A stretch of 64,000 nt of DNA from Escarpia spicata (lineage: Eukaryota; Annelida; Polychaeta; Sabellida; Siboglinidae): NCBI GenBank assembly GCA_963995525.1, contig OZ023209.1:16659270-16723269 (forward strand), read 5' to 3'. Of the stretch, positions 25,249 through 36,900 are shown in pieces (positions within the stretch are counted from its first letter, which is position 1; the number at the start of each line of letters is the position of its first letter). The notes under the pieces are model-generated. The model was not told where the DNA came from. It did not search any database and saw only the letters and a list, made by a program, of their open reading frames with translations. A program made the position numbers and the translations under genes.

Positions 25249-25467
25249 TCAGCGATCTTTCCTATGAAGATTACATGTATCTACGCATTCCGACCGCAAC
25301 TCCTCGCAACCTTTCGTAACGGCACGTAGTTTCGTTTGTGGACATCCCGCTTGAAGACAGAGGTGAAAAACGAAATCGCAAACTTCCATACACGCTTCAT
25401 AATTAAATTCTTCTTCGACGGCATTCACGAAAGGGGCGGACGACATCAGGAGAAAGCACACCAACAG
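25249..25467 (-). CDS. Small secreted cysteine-rich protein, family copy 2 (terminal exon)
   Basis: The exon starts after the acceptor TTGTTTACAG on the minus strand and reads LLVCFLLMSSAPFVNA, the hydrophobic core and cleavage region of a signal peptide. The mature part follows with C-x3-C (CMEVC), x6-C, x4-C-P (CLQAGCP), x11-C, x6-C (CEELRSEC) and x3-C (CVDTC), and ends in a basic tail and TGA. Frame and phase match the second exons of the other copies. The short first exon with the ATG was not found; it should lie upstream (higher coordinates), probably beyond the microsatellites at 25.9-26.9 kb. An ORF starting at an internal TTG would be misleading. All seven family cysteines are intact, so this is probably functional. 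The biological role is unknown. Confidence 0.75.
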   Translation of the reverse strand: MLVCFLLMSSAPFVNAVEEEFNYEACMEVCDFVFHLCLQAGCPQTKLRAVTKGCEELRSECVDTCNLHRKDR

Positions 25468-25869
25468 CTGTAAACAAATAATACATTTGCGTGGAAAATA
25501 GGTATCCTCAAATTATGTAATATGATTTATTTCGCTGTGATGACTTTCTTCCATATTTGTATTTATAATTGTACAACTGAGTCAATACGATTTAAATTAA
25601 TGTTTCAACTTGATCAACGTCTTCGTCTTGTGTTTACACAATTGTGTACTATGATCGATTTTAAGGAAACTTAAATTGTTTATTATGGCAGTGCATTACT
25701 TTGCTTTGGTAGTGTACATGCAACAGACAACCTATTGTTGCGCATATTCAATGATAACATATAAATTATGTAGCTTGCTAATACTCGTAATATGGTGACA
25801 GCAAGGTTTAATTTTCGTTTAGAGAAAAGTGCTCGCATGCAACAAAACCGAATGTATCAACAATTTAGC

Positions 25870-26100
25870 GTGAATGTCAGAATGTGTGTATGTATGTATG
25901 TATGCATGTATGTCTGCATGCATGTATGTATGCTTGTTTGTATGTCAGTATACTTGCTTGCGTGCGTGCGTACGAACGTACATGTTGCGCGCGCGCATGT
26001 TGTTTGTGTGTGTGCGTGTGCGTGTGCGTGTGCGTGTGCGTGTGCGTGTGCGTGCGTGTGTGTTTGTTTGTTTGTGTGTGCGTCAGTGTGTGTGCATGTG
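25870..26100. repeat. Mixed (TATG)n / (GTGC)n / (GT)n microsatellite
   Basis: TATG, TGCG and GT repeats merge into each other. Apparent Cys-Val-rich frames are artefacts. Confidence 0.95.
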
Positions 26101-26542
26101 GTTGCATTTAATAAGATATATTCAATGTTTAGAACGAAGATGACCTGCCTCGGCGAATTGGGTATTAAGTTGTAATGTTTTGAAATGGAGTTTTGTTAAC
26201 CTTTTGTTTTGTATTCCATAGATCACGCGCCGTGTGTATTTGTGTACGGCGATGCCAGATTTGATGTGGTCACATCAATACCAAAGGTGACCTATTGAAG
26301 GACTGTGCACTGTGGGCTTTTCCCTCATTTTACACTTAAACAGAGTTGACTCAACTCCAGCGTTCTGCAAATAGCCTACTTCATCGAGTAATACTTAAAA
26401 CAAACAGTAGATGAGTGCTTGATCGCCAAACGTAAACTTCACATATTATAACTACGTATTAATGCAATGACCTGAACAAATTAAGTTATAAAATAGCATC
26501 ACAATTAACACAACTAATTTAAGTATTACCTTACACATATGG

Positions 26543-26544
26543 TG

Positions 26545-26636
<92 letters not shown>

Positions 26637-26666
26637 CAGACCTGAATATATATATATATATATATA
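26543..26666. repeat. (TA)n tract with TATG variants
   Basis: TA dinucleotides interrupted by CATATA/GTATA and by ACAGACCTGAATATATATA. That last block recurs beside a TA tract at 36132. Confidence 0.9.
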
Positions 26667-26916
<250 letters not shown>

Positions 26917-27430
26917 TTAAATGGCCCGCATTTCAAGCATAATTCACAGGATACGTACAACTAATATGCCGTATGATGTATAATACATCTGGTCATATAA
27001 TATATTAAAATGGTTGCGCTAGCGTAAATAACTATTTTTTTGAATTATTTTCTTCTAAGTACTTAAAATATTTAACCGATATCACGCAAAACACAACTTT
27101 CCGTGTTAATTAAACGGAGAAAGAAACACGCTTTGTTACAATTAGAAATAGTATATGCAAGCACTAAAATAGATTACATACGTATGCATCAATCATTAAG
27201 GTAAAATCCCAGTCAAATTTTGCCGAGACCATCTTTCTAAAAAAAACATGTAAGTGGTCAGAAAATGCTATACCATTCGAAAGCCTTTTAATGGCAAATA
27301 AATCACTCACATATATACACTAGTTATATATATATATATATATATGACATACGTAATGCATATTGGTTAGATAGATCAAGAAGAAATGCTTCCCACTAGA
27401 CACCTGGATTAGGTACACCGACTAAACTTG
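26917..27430. other. No recognisable gene
   Basis: AT-rich spacer with a short TA run at about 27326-27346. Confidence 0.45.
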
Positions 27431-27433
27431 GTG

Positions 27434-29980
27434 ATCGATACCCGCGAATACAATACCACGCGAAACGCACTTTGTCTTGATATGAAATAACACACACATG
27501 TAACCTAACAATAAAACACTGAGTTTCAGATCGACAGACACGTGTGTGCAAGGTCATTATAACTGTGACATCTCACAGCATTAAATAAAAGTTTAATATT
27601 TTTGAGAATTTATTGTAAAATTATTATCAGTGTTTTCTGTAGATATCGCTTAATAATGAATTTGACAATGTTGCATATAAGTTATTTTGGACATTGATGT
27701 TAAATGGGTACGCTAGATTGGTGCATAGCTTAGCGCATACCCATGTTATGTTGCGTAGACTAAGCTAATCATAACTATATGCGTTTCGCGTGGTAATGTC
27801 GGATATGCATTTTGCGTGGTATCAAAGGTCTCTCATAATATTCCTCTTGTAGGCATTTGTTAACATAGCTTAATCATTGAAATAAAATAGTATAACGAGG
27901 ATAACACAATACTATGTTGTGGGAACGTAGTTTTAACTAAAACAACACATCAAGTTGTTACTTCATTGTGTCTTAGCATTTAACACAATAGTGTGTTTAG
28001 CTATTATGCTTTTTGTCCGGTATATATTAAACGTACAGTTTTTTTTTAATCAAATATAATGTCCTGACATTCTCATCAATGCATGTCACCAAATACTGTA
28101 AATTTATATAAGCATATGTGTAGTCTATGCATTCTCTTTCAGGCATAACTATGCGTTTGGCGTGCCATCAATTATTTCATAAACAACGTACTCCTGCTTT
28201 GTATTGTTTGTAACGCCAATTTTCACCAACGATGAGAACTAACATGAAATAGCATGGAGGTGAGCTCTGCAATGGATTTATTCTAATAGGAATTCACTGA
28301 CGGAGTGATAAACTTGGTGGACACTCAACTCAATGGCTGGAAACGGGTGATGAAAATGGGGCGTTCGAAGATGTGTGCCGAGCTATAGAGATTTGGCGGA
28401 AGCTGTGATGAAAAAATGAGTTGTATTGTGGGACAAAAGAACCTCCTACAACCGCTTTGTTACAAAATAAACCAAGATGACGATTGTCCGTGCATTCCCT
28501 ATCTCAGTCAAAGCCATATGTGGAATCATTCAATCATGGAATACTATCACACTTAAACAGTCTCATGACAGCTCACGCTATGGTTCCAAGTTGAGGTTAA
28601 ATATACAAAGAGGTCTTGCTTGTCTGGATGTTGCTACGCCAAATATTTTCCAGCATATATGCCCAATCAAGACAGCAACACGCACCGTAATGTTCAAGGT
28701 TCATACTGCTACTGCTGGCGCAGCTTCATTGCTGACACAGCTACACCTGGAAACATAACCACCACTAATGACATAACCACCACCGATGTCACATCAATCG
28801 ATACTACTGATGATCCTACCATTGTTCACACCCATATGTAAAAAAAACATCAAAACACAGAAAAAAGTTATGTATATAGACGGTGACTGCATTGCTTTAA
28901 TGCATGATAACACACAGTACGAAAAGATGGCAAAGGACACCATCTTTGTTAAAGCTACCAGCGGGAGGCTATTTGAAATAGGGAAAGTGGGATATAAAGA
29001 ATGGGAAATGTTATTACTAATAACATCATAAACCTCTGTCGGTAGTGTGTACGGCATTGTAGCCAACGACAATAAATCTGGATGATGATAATATATTTGA
29101 AAAATAAATGTTAAATGTTGGCGACAGTTGTGTTAAATGTATAACCTTTGTGGCAAAATGATATGGGTGACATATTGCTATCACTAAACAATTAATTATA
29201 AGTTAATTAAAAGATTACAGCATGAAATTATACAAACCCATCCGCAAGAAATGGATACCGCGAAAAACGATACCAGGCATAACGCATACGTTTTTGTAAT
29301 TGTTGTGCCAAGATTTATTCCAAAACTGTTACTGTTATAGTTATGTTGCTAGTACACCCATCACTTACCGATACAGCAAAATATTAACCAATTATTCTGT
29401 GTATGCTGGTGGGACTGTTAAGAACATGTTATGTTAATTGTGTTACGGTTAAGTCAGAAAAAAAATTGTAACTCAAAATATGTCTTTGAGTATGCTTGAC
29501 CATGGGTTCCCTGTCAAGTTAGATATGAAGTTTTTTCAATAAGGCGATGATGTTAATATAAATACATTATTAGCTATTCGATATATAACAAATATAAGCG
29601 ATACCCGCGAAACACTTTTTCCAAGTCCGCATTCACCGTATCACTAATTATACCATAAAAACAAACTCGATACCATTGCAAAGCTATATTTTTCTATTTC
29701 ATCATAAATACCAACATTATTTTTCTCCGCAGAGTGTAAGTAAATGGATATCATTTGATATAGTGTGATGTATGATATAGAAGGCGTGCAAACACATATG
29801 ATCAACTTAAGCAACAAGAAAACTATTAAATCGTGGGTTGACAGCTGATGAATTAACATTACCCATGACGGGTTATGTATTCTATGTACCAGAAAACCAT
29901 AAAAAATACGTAATGTGTAATATTATAGAGGCTCAAAACGTTGCAAGATGGACGGTATGTGTGATTCGCGTAGTATCACA
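27434..29980. repeat. Dispersed GATACC(C)CGCGAAACGCAT-like motif
   Basis: Short near-matches occur at 27436 (CGATACCCGCGAATAC), 27452 (AATACCACGCGAAACGCA), 27778 and 27805 (inverted: GCGTTTCGCGTGGTA, TTTTGCGTGGTATC), 28150 (inverted, weaker), 29254 (GATACCGCGAAAAACG), 29269 (GATACCAGGCATAACGCAT), 29598 (GCGATACCCGCGAAACAC) and 29963 (inverted, GATTCGCGTAGTATC). They lie in otherwise unrelated AT-rich sequence. Confidence 0.6.
28620..28841 (+). pseudogene. Possible EGF-like exon remnant
   Basis: A plus frame contains NVQGSYCYCW, resembling the N-x-x-G-S-Y-x-C-x-C core of calcium-binding EGF-like domains. It is followed by a Thr/Asp-rich stretch (TTTNDITTTDVTSIDTTDD) and a stop. The remaining EGF cysteines are missing and no splice sites frame it. 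This may be a decayed exon or coincidence. Confidence 0.25.
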
Positions 29981-31255
29981 CGAATCGGACAGGTAAATTC
30001 AAACCCCTCTCTCTGGCAGGAATAACTATATTAAGGTGTCCCATGTTTGTCTTCAAATCTTCAATATGTCTACTTTATCATATTAAAATATGAAAACGAT
30101 ATATGAAAGTCGCCAAATCGACACTGAGTCCAGGTTTCCTGCGAATCGACGATATATATCTTGATTAACTTCACATAAGCTCTTACTTTTTAGGTGTAGG
30201 TTGTATTGACTGATACAAGTTTATCACCGAATAAGGTAACTGGAGTAAATGATTCGAAAGAATAGAAACAGAACACAAGTTAGCACACTTTTAATTAACA
30301 TTATCACCTCAGAAAACGAACTATAATATATCAATTTAAAAATAATTCACCATTACATGCACACACCTAAGTGTTAATAAACATAATTTAGTTATTTGAC
30401 ATTCAACACCATCTCTGGGCTTTCGTTACATGATCTACGTTACTGCAAGCTGAATAAACAGGGCGAATATAACAGCCGTTGTCTTCTTTGTGACATATAA
30501 AAACAAGACTACACACATTGCAAATCAGTAGCTACTTGAGAAAACATTGTAAACAATGGTAAACAAATTATGATAATATATTTCTTAAAATAACCATATA
30601 CTTTTAAAACGGTAATTTCCTATGAATAAATTTGCGTTAGTCAGCGGATGCTCACTCCATTAATATTATTACCGGTCTTCGTCGGTGATCCTTAACACAC
30701 AGGTTACAAGTTCCTGTCAGGAATATATACATAACAAATAACAAGGACACTTTCTGACACAGGCTGTCAACGTTTACCGGACTTCAACAATCTAACTGTA
30801 ATCAAGCAAGTGTATGTATGTATGACAACGTTTTCCTCTATGATGTCTTGCACATCGTGCGCTAAACTTTCAGAGAATAACGTAACACCCTAAGAGTGTA
30901 AAGTAAAACTAAAATACCCCATACATGTAAAGATTTTCCCCGTTTATAGGGTGAATTCATTGTTCGGAACGTAAAGCGTCACTTAGCAATGGCTGGAACC
31001 ACGTGCGCGCGCAAATACTTCGGGAAATCAGCGTCATGGACTAGATAGCAACATAAACTAGACGCTGAGACGATAGGCGTCTCTACGTCCACCCTCATGC
31101 CAATACCGTAGTAATACGTATAGTATTGGACAATTGTACGCTATCATGACTAGGGGGTATCAACGGATATGAACTTAAATTATTTCTCTCCGACCTTCGT
31201 CATTTTGAACTTACAGTTATCCCGCCAACGTACGTGCTCTCTGCACGGCTTTTAT
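29981..31255. other. No recognisable gene
   Basis: AT-rich spacer. A piece at 30128-30156 matches the inverted-repeat arms around the TG tract at 26.7 kb. Nothing else is identified. Confidence 0.45.
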
Positions 31256-31260
31256 AGCGC

Positions 31261-31332
31261 TGTAGCGAAACATCCTGCCGCTGAAAAACACTTCCGCACC
31301 GACCCTTAATGCGCATGTCCGGAAGTACAGTT
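31261..31332 (-). repeat. ~70-bp repeat, inverted partner of 36263-36331
   Basis: Read on the minus strand it gives CTGTACTTC, CATGCGCATTAAGGGTC and TTTTTCAGC.GCAGGAT, matching the plus strand at 36263-36331 at roughly 85 percent. Neither copy has coding capacity. The two lie about 5 kb apart on either side of the L2-like LINE. Confidence 0.75.
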
Positions 31333-31694
31333 TTTTCGCGAGGCGACACCAGGGCTTGCTATAAGTCAGCAAGGGACTATACGTATACAGACTAATTTTA
31401 CGAGCAGGTAGTCAGGGCCCTACGTATATGTACGTTCATTCAGATTATATTATTTAACGTTACATTTTGACTGGTACTAATTAGGAGAGTCGCGAAATCC
31501 ATTAATTTTAAATATTGTCAAACTGTTATCTTAGCACATTGTAAACACAAAGCAAATATGTGCAATGTGGAACAACAATTACCTTTGCATTTATATAATA
31601 AAATTCTAGAACATGCGCAAAACTAATAACTAATTAATTTTACTTTAATCGAGCTAGCGTATTATGGAACACTGGGGATTGTTGTCATTTTTTC

Positions 31695-34600
31695 TCTTTA
31701 ATAATAATAGTAATATTTTATTTTGTTAAGTGCCACATCCAACATTGTTCACAGCGCTTTACAACAATATACAAGTGTATATTAAAAATAATGCATTTGA
31801 ATAAAAAACAATAGTTGTTATATCATAGATAAAATGAACTAATAATAATAGCAATTAAAACAATAAATATAGTAGAAGTAGAAAAGGAATGTGATGTAAA
31901 ATATCATAAAATAAAATAGTTAAGATCATATTATTATTACTTTTTTTAAATAAATAAATTAAAATTAATGTAAACATCAATAAATTAGGCTAAAATGTAT
32001 ACGAAAAGTAAATAAATAGATAAATAAATAATAAATAAACGTTAAACATCAATCAGCTATGGTAAAACAGTGTTGGTAAGGGTCCGAGTTACATATACGC
32101 AGATATATGCAGTGAACAGGTGAGTCTTCAACACAGATTTAAATGAGACCAGTGATGTTTTGCTAGTAACACTTGACGGCAGAGCGTTCCACACTGCTGC
32201 CGCTGCGTGAGCAAATGTACAGTCACCGGCTCTGCTGCGTGTTCTCGGAACAATTAGTGCGTTCGAGTCAGCAGACCGAAGACGTCTGACTGGCATGTAG
32301 ACACGCACGAGTTTCTGCATGTAGTCAGGCGAGAGGTCTTCGTGCAGCGACTTGTACGTAAGAACAGCGATCTTGAATGCAATGCGCTGTTGAATAGGTA
32401 GCCAGTGCAATTCGCGAAGAATAGGGGTCGCACTTTCACAACTGATTTGGGGACAACCGGTAGAATTTCTGTTTTCGTGTCATTCATGAGCAGATAATTC
32501 CAAGTCATCCACTCCTTCACGTCATCAATACATTGTTCGATCCGATGCACGGCAATCACCAGAGAAGTTGCATCCAGGTCGAAGTGACAGAACAGTTGTA
32601 AATCATCGGCGTAGTGGTGATATTTTAAGTCGTGTTTGTGAATGATATCACCGATCGGCTGCACGTATAGTGAAAATAATAGTGGTCCCAACATTGACCC
32701 TTGCGGTACCCCCGTTAAAAAAATCGTCTCGCTGGATAACACGCGGTCGATGACGACACTCTGCTTGCAATTACTTAGGTAAGATTCCAGCCAATGGAGA
32801 ACCACCCCGATGATGCCATAGCGTCGTTGTAGGCGATCCAGTTGTATTGCGTGATCTACTGTGTCAAATGCGGCGCTTAGATCGATGAGTACGACGATTG
32901 TACCTTGTCTACGGTCTAGCGCGGTCCTGATCTCGTTGACTACCCACAGTAGGGCTGTCTCGGTCGAGTGGTTTCGCTTGTATGCGGACTGAAATGTGTC
33001 CGTAAGTGATTCATTGGCTAGGTGACTGTTCAATCTGCTGCCCACAATCTTTTCAATCACTTTCGAAAGTTGGGATAGATTGCTGACTAGGCGGTAGTTA
33101 CTTAAAGTATTCTTACATAGTGACGGCTTCTGCAGAAGAGGATGCACAAGTGCTCGCTTTAGTTCACCCGGCATTGTTCCTTCTGCCAAACGCGCATTTG
33201 TTATATCGGCAGCAATGATCGCAAGTGCGTCAGTGTTTTGTTTTACATGATCGGACGGAAACGGATCAAGTGTGCAAGACGTACACATTCTAGCGATGGT
33301 AGTCGTTCTTTCACGTGTTGTTGTAGGTGTAAATGTGTCAATTGGTGTGACAAAGCGACGTGTTTTACGCGGCGGTGTCATGCGATGTCCGGCAGCATGT
33401 AAGCCGAGTCGAATTTCAGCTACCTTGTTGTTGAAATAGTCCGAAAATGAAACGCAACAGGCAACGATGGAGTCATATTCGGGGTATCAACGTGACGGCT
33501 TCTCACTCAGTGATTTCACGATGTTGAACATGCTTTTGTTGTCAGCGTTCAGAAGTTTGTCTTGATAGTAGTTGGTTTTCGAGAGGGCAATGACCTTGTT
33601 GCACTCATCGCATGCATCAACGTACATTTGTCGATGAATCTCAAACTTTGTGCGTCTCCACAATGACTCGTTATTTCGCCGTCGTCTCCTCGCGTCATCG
33701 ATGTTGCTGTTGTACCACGGATTTGGCATATTACCCCGCATGGCATTCAGTCGCTCTGGTGCATGTTTGTCGATACATGTTCTTAGTGAAGAATTGTAGC
33801 CAGTGACCAGTTCCGCTGCGCTGGATGTTGACACCATGGCTGATAATAACTCACAAGTTGATCGAATGTCACTGTTGAAAGAATCGGCATCAAACGAGCG
33901 GTAATTGTGTTTTACTATATGTGTCGATGTCTTAGCTGGCTTTTGGATGTTCAAGACATAGCGCACCACGTGGTGATCTGATATAGACATCGGAATAACG
34001 TCAACAGAAGTAGCGAGATTGACATTTTTGGGGGTTATCACAAAGTCCAGTGTGTGGCCTGCAGAATGTGTAGGCTGTGTGACGAGTTGAGTGAAATTGT
34101 ATGAGTCCAGTAGTTGCACGAGCGGCCGGGCATCTGTCTCAATGCCGTATCTGATGTTGAAGTCACCAACAATGCAGTTGGTGTTATACATGTCGACACC
34201 TCTCGGAACAGGTGTTCTAGTTCCTGGTAGAACTCCGTCATCGGCCTAGGAGTCTTAGCCGATGATGGCGGGCGGTAGAGCGTGCACACGTCGAACGTTC
34301 TAGATGTGGCTCCAGTGAACTGGATACGCATCAGTTCGAAAGACTCATAGTTCGTTTTAGTGAGCATCTTGCACGGTAACGTGTTCCTGTGGATGACTCC
34401 GACACCACCACCGCGTCCAGCCGCACGAGGAACATTGATAAACGTATATCCGTTCGGCGTCAGTTCAGCGATTATCGGTTTGTCGTTGTTCTTTTTCAGC
34501 CACGTTTCTGTTATGGCTAAGATGTCAATGTTGTGGTCGGTCACGAATTCATTGATGGTTAGCGTTTTATTTCTGACCGACCGAGCATTAAGGACAGCGA

Positions 34601-34865
34601 CTGAGAGATTGCTCTTTGTCAGGCTCGTATTATCGCGTGTAGAAACATGAACTAAGTTGCACGGATCACTACGGCGAGGTGATTTGCACAATATTGTTCT
34701 GGGAATATGTGTCCTGGCAGTTACAATCACATATATCGCTTGACCTGACGGTGAGGCCGATTGCACAACAGGTGCAGTGTGTACTGAAGTACGTTTGTGT
34801 CTACGGTTCTGGCCGGCTCGACACCCACGCGGTGGTACGGCTATCCCAAGTAGCTTGACACCCAC
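31695..34865 (-). mobile_element. L2-like LINE, young: one frameshift, one stop, internal deletion
   Basis: On the minus strand the endonuclease starts in the frame 34865-34038 (NLSVAVLNARSVRNKT, ILAITETWL, GRGGGVGVIHR, CTLYRPPSS). A single frameshift near 34190 passes to the next frame, which carries CIVGDFNIRYG and SISDHHVV. That frame runs on through one TGA at 33489-33487 into the RT (33381-32254): RLVSNLSQLSKVIEKI, IVVLIDLSAAFDTVDH, GVPQGSMLGPLLFSLYVQ and the catalytic HHYADDLQLF. After LPVVPKSVVKVR the usual ~100-residue connection is missing. The C-terminus resumes in another frame at 32410-32057 (LHWLPIQQRIAFKI, GDCTFAHAAAAVWNALP). The 3' UTR ends with GTAAAGCGCTGTGAACAATG and an (ATT)n tail near 31700, typical of L2. 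Confidence 0.85.
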
Positions 34866-34982
34866 GCGGTGGTACGGCTATCCCAAGTAGCTTGACACCC
34901 ACGCGGTGGTACGGCTATCCCAAGTAGCTTGACACCCACGCGGTGGTACGGCTATCCCAAGTAGCTTGACACCCACGTAGCT
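34805..34982 (-). repeat. 37-bp tandem repeat at the 5' end of the L2-like LINE
   Basis: Four units of 37 bp, each containing GACACCCACGCGGTGGTACG and GCTATCCCAAGTAGCTT on the plus strand, with partial units at each end. On the LINE strand the endonuclease frame opens inside the innermost unit. Tandem 5' units may act as promoter monomers in some LINEs; here that is only inference. Confidence 0.85.
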
Positions 34983-36100
34983 TCAATAAACAATACATCG
35001 GCTCGGAGAGTCTGTTGTCTTTCGTTATTATCTTGCTGTGGCGCAGCAGATCGTGCCTGTCGTACCGAATGTGGGTCAACGTAGGTATAACAGTGTGGTC
35101 TTCGTTAACAGGAACAGGTGTGATTGCAGGCTGTAGTGTCCAAATATCACAAATGTTCACGATTATAGTTCCAATCAGCATGAACCCAAGCATAGCGCGT
35201 AGTGAAACGGTTGTACAGTTATAACGATGATCGAATGTTTAGAAAACGCATTAAACTAGTGAAATTCACGAGCACATACAAAACACACCTGCCACCAGGG
35301 GCGCTAAATAATCAAATCTTTGTAATAACATCTCCATAATATTTATTGTTGCTGCGTTTAACTTTAGTATATCAGGTAGGCCGAGTATAATATAGTTGTG
35401 TAAACAAATATGTTGCCCTATTCTAAATATATTAATCTAATCGCGGTCTTCAAGCTTTACTATGAATATTTGCGATGGGATGGGTGTAAAATTATTAGAT
35501 TGTTGTTCATTTGAGACATTTGGAAGAAGGATATATGTGGAATTATTTATAAATGCAAGCCAAGTAATGTGTCGTAAGTTGTATGAATTCAGCATAAGTA
35601 ATATACAAACTGTCAAAACACATATTTGGTGCTAAATAATTGAGATTTGTTTAAAGTTAGTTAAAATATCTTAGCAAAAAATTATAAATATGTTCTTCTA
35701 GATGTACAATATAATTGAATATAATCCTGCAAGAATGATGATATATACGTTCACTCACGTACCCATTTGGCATGTTTACTGCTCAGCTCGAATCCACTGG
35801 GCTTTTGCTTACATCCGTATGCCCATGCAGACATTCAGAAATGTACAAATGCATACCTAGCTATAATTAAATGTGTAAATATCATATGGTAATTGGGCTG
35901 CACTTTGCTCAATGAATTAATATAGTGTATGTGGATTGCATACTTGGGTAGTGTATAAGTAACTATGCCTACAGTATATTTGTTTCATTACTAGCATCAA
36001 AACGACTATATAAAGGACTATACACATTTCAATTAGTGTGCACAGTGTACGTTATATCTTGTGTTACTGTCACATGGATACACTTATTTTACTGTTATTG
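34983..36100. other. No recognisable gene
   Basis: AT-rich spacer upstream of the L2-like LINE. Only short open frames. Confidence 0.45.
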
Positions 36101-36107
36101 TCTTATA

Positions 36108-36141
36108 TAAATATATATATATATGTATTATACAGACCTGA

Positions 36142-36173
<32 letters not shown>

Positions 36174-36196
36174 GTTTATATATATATATATATACA
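36108..36196. repeat. (TA)n tract containing ACAGACCTGAATATA
   Basis: TA dinucleotides with the same ACAGACCTGAATATATATA block as at 26636, indicating a shared repeat rather than independent TA growth. Confidence 0.85.
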
Positions 36197-36262
36197 AACG
36201 TATGTGGTGCACAATGCACATATAGCATTCATCAATGTATACACAGTCATATCCATAGATCA

Positions 36263-36331
36263 CTGTACTTCTGCACATGCGCATTAAGGGTCAGTGCGGC
36301 AGTATTTTTCAGCAGCAGGATTTTTCGTTAA
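36263..36331 (+). repeat. ~70-bp repeat, inverted partner of 31261-31332
   Basis: Contains ACTGTACTTC, CACATGCGCATTAAGGGTC and TTTTTCAGCAGCAGGAT. It ends about 150 bp downstream of the stop codon of cysteine-rich copy 3. Confidence 0.75.
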
Positions 36332-36483
36332 GGTGCTTCATTTTCCCATTCGAAAGAGTAAGTCATGAGTAATGTCTTCGCCGTAATAGTGATACTGTAG
36401 GAAGATCGTCAACTGATGTAGTATTGATGCTAGCGCTTCGTCTGTCCTGTTGTGAACACCTCGATTGTCATGACAAACGGATT

Positions 36484-36823
36484 CTACCGCCGACGATTCT
36501 TGTACAGTTTGCAGTGATGTACACAATAGTCCCTGATGTCGATGCAGATTTGCGGTACATCTCTCGACCCGTTCCTGGTGGGACATTTCTCGCGAAGGCA
36601 CATCTCAAACATTTGTTCACATTGAGCGAGACACCTCTTACATGTCATTACTTCAGCTGTCATGACGACAGAGAGGGAAGCGGTGAGAAGAAAGCACACC
36701 TTGAGCTAAATAAAACAAACACGGACATCCTCTTAAAACTTCTTCATTTGAATTGGACGGACGTTCAAAAATGCAAATTTAAATGAGATGTGTTTTAGTT
36801 AAACAACTCACCAGTGAAGTCAT
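36484..36823 (-). CDS. Small secreted cysteine-rich protein, family copy 3 (two exons)
   Basis: Exon 1 (36823-36812) encodes MTSL and ends CTG|GTGAGTTG. The intron is only 106 bp (36811-36706) and ends TTTTATTTAG. Exon 2 (36705-36484) continues in phase 0 with LKVCFLLTASLSVVMTA, a signal peptide with a likely cleavage after TA. The mature part has CKRC, then the family pattern: C-x3-C (CLAQC), x6-C, x4-C-P (CLREKCP), x12-C, x6-C, x3-C (CVHHC), and ends YKNRRR before TAG. The extra CKRC gives eight cysteines, an even number, unlike its relatives with seven. The predicted precursor is about 77 residues. A TATA-like box lies upstream at 36887-36881. All signals look intact. The family is unrecognised; an extracellular peptide with disulfide bonds is inferred. 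Confidence 0.8.
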
Positions 36824-36880
36824 TGTGCCAGCTGCAAGGACGGACGATCTAGCACGTTCGCTGCGGATCTTCTAAATGTT

Positions 36881-36887
36881 CCTTATA
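36881..36887 (-). promoter_or_regulatory. Possible TATA box of cysteine-rich copy 3
   Basis: TATAAGG on the minus strand lies about 64 bases before the ATG, leaving room for a start site near 36857 and a 5' UTR of about 35 bases. Confidence 0.35.
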
Positions 36888-36900
36888 CTGCGTGTGAAGG

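Noticed and set aside
26526..26560. ATG TGT AAG|GTAATA on the minus strand as first exon of copy 2
   Set aside because: The junction lacks the CTG|GTGAGTTG form of the other copies, and the sequence lies at the edge of a TA tract. Support is too weak.
32254..33381. 375-codon frame as a host gene
   Set aside because: It contains LDLSAAFDTVDH, GVPQGSMLGPLLF and YADD, so it is a LINE reverse transcriptase.
36424..36786. 120-codon plus-strand frame
   Set aside because: It overlaps the minus-strand cysteine-rich copy 3, which has a signal peptide, conserved cysteines and splice sites. The plus frame has none of these.
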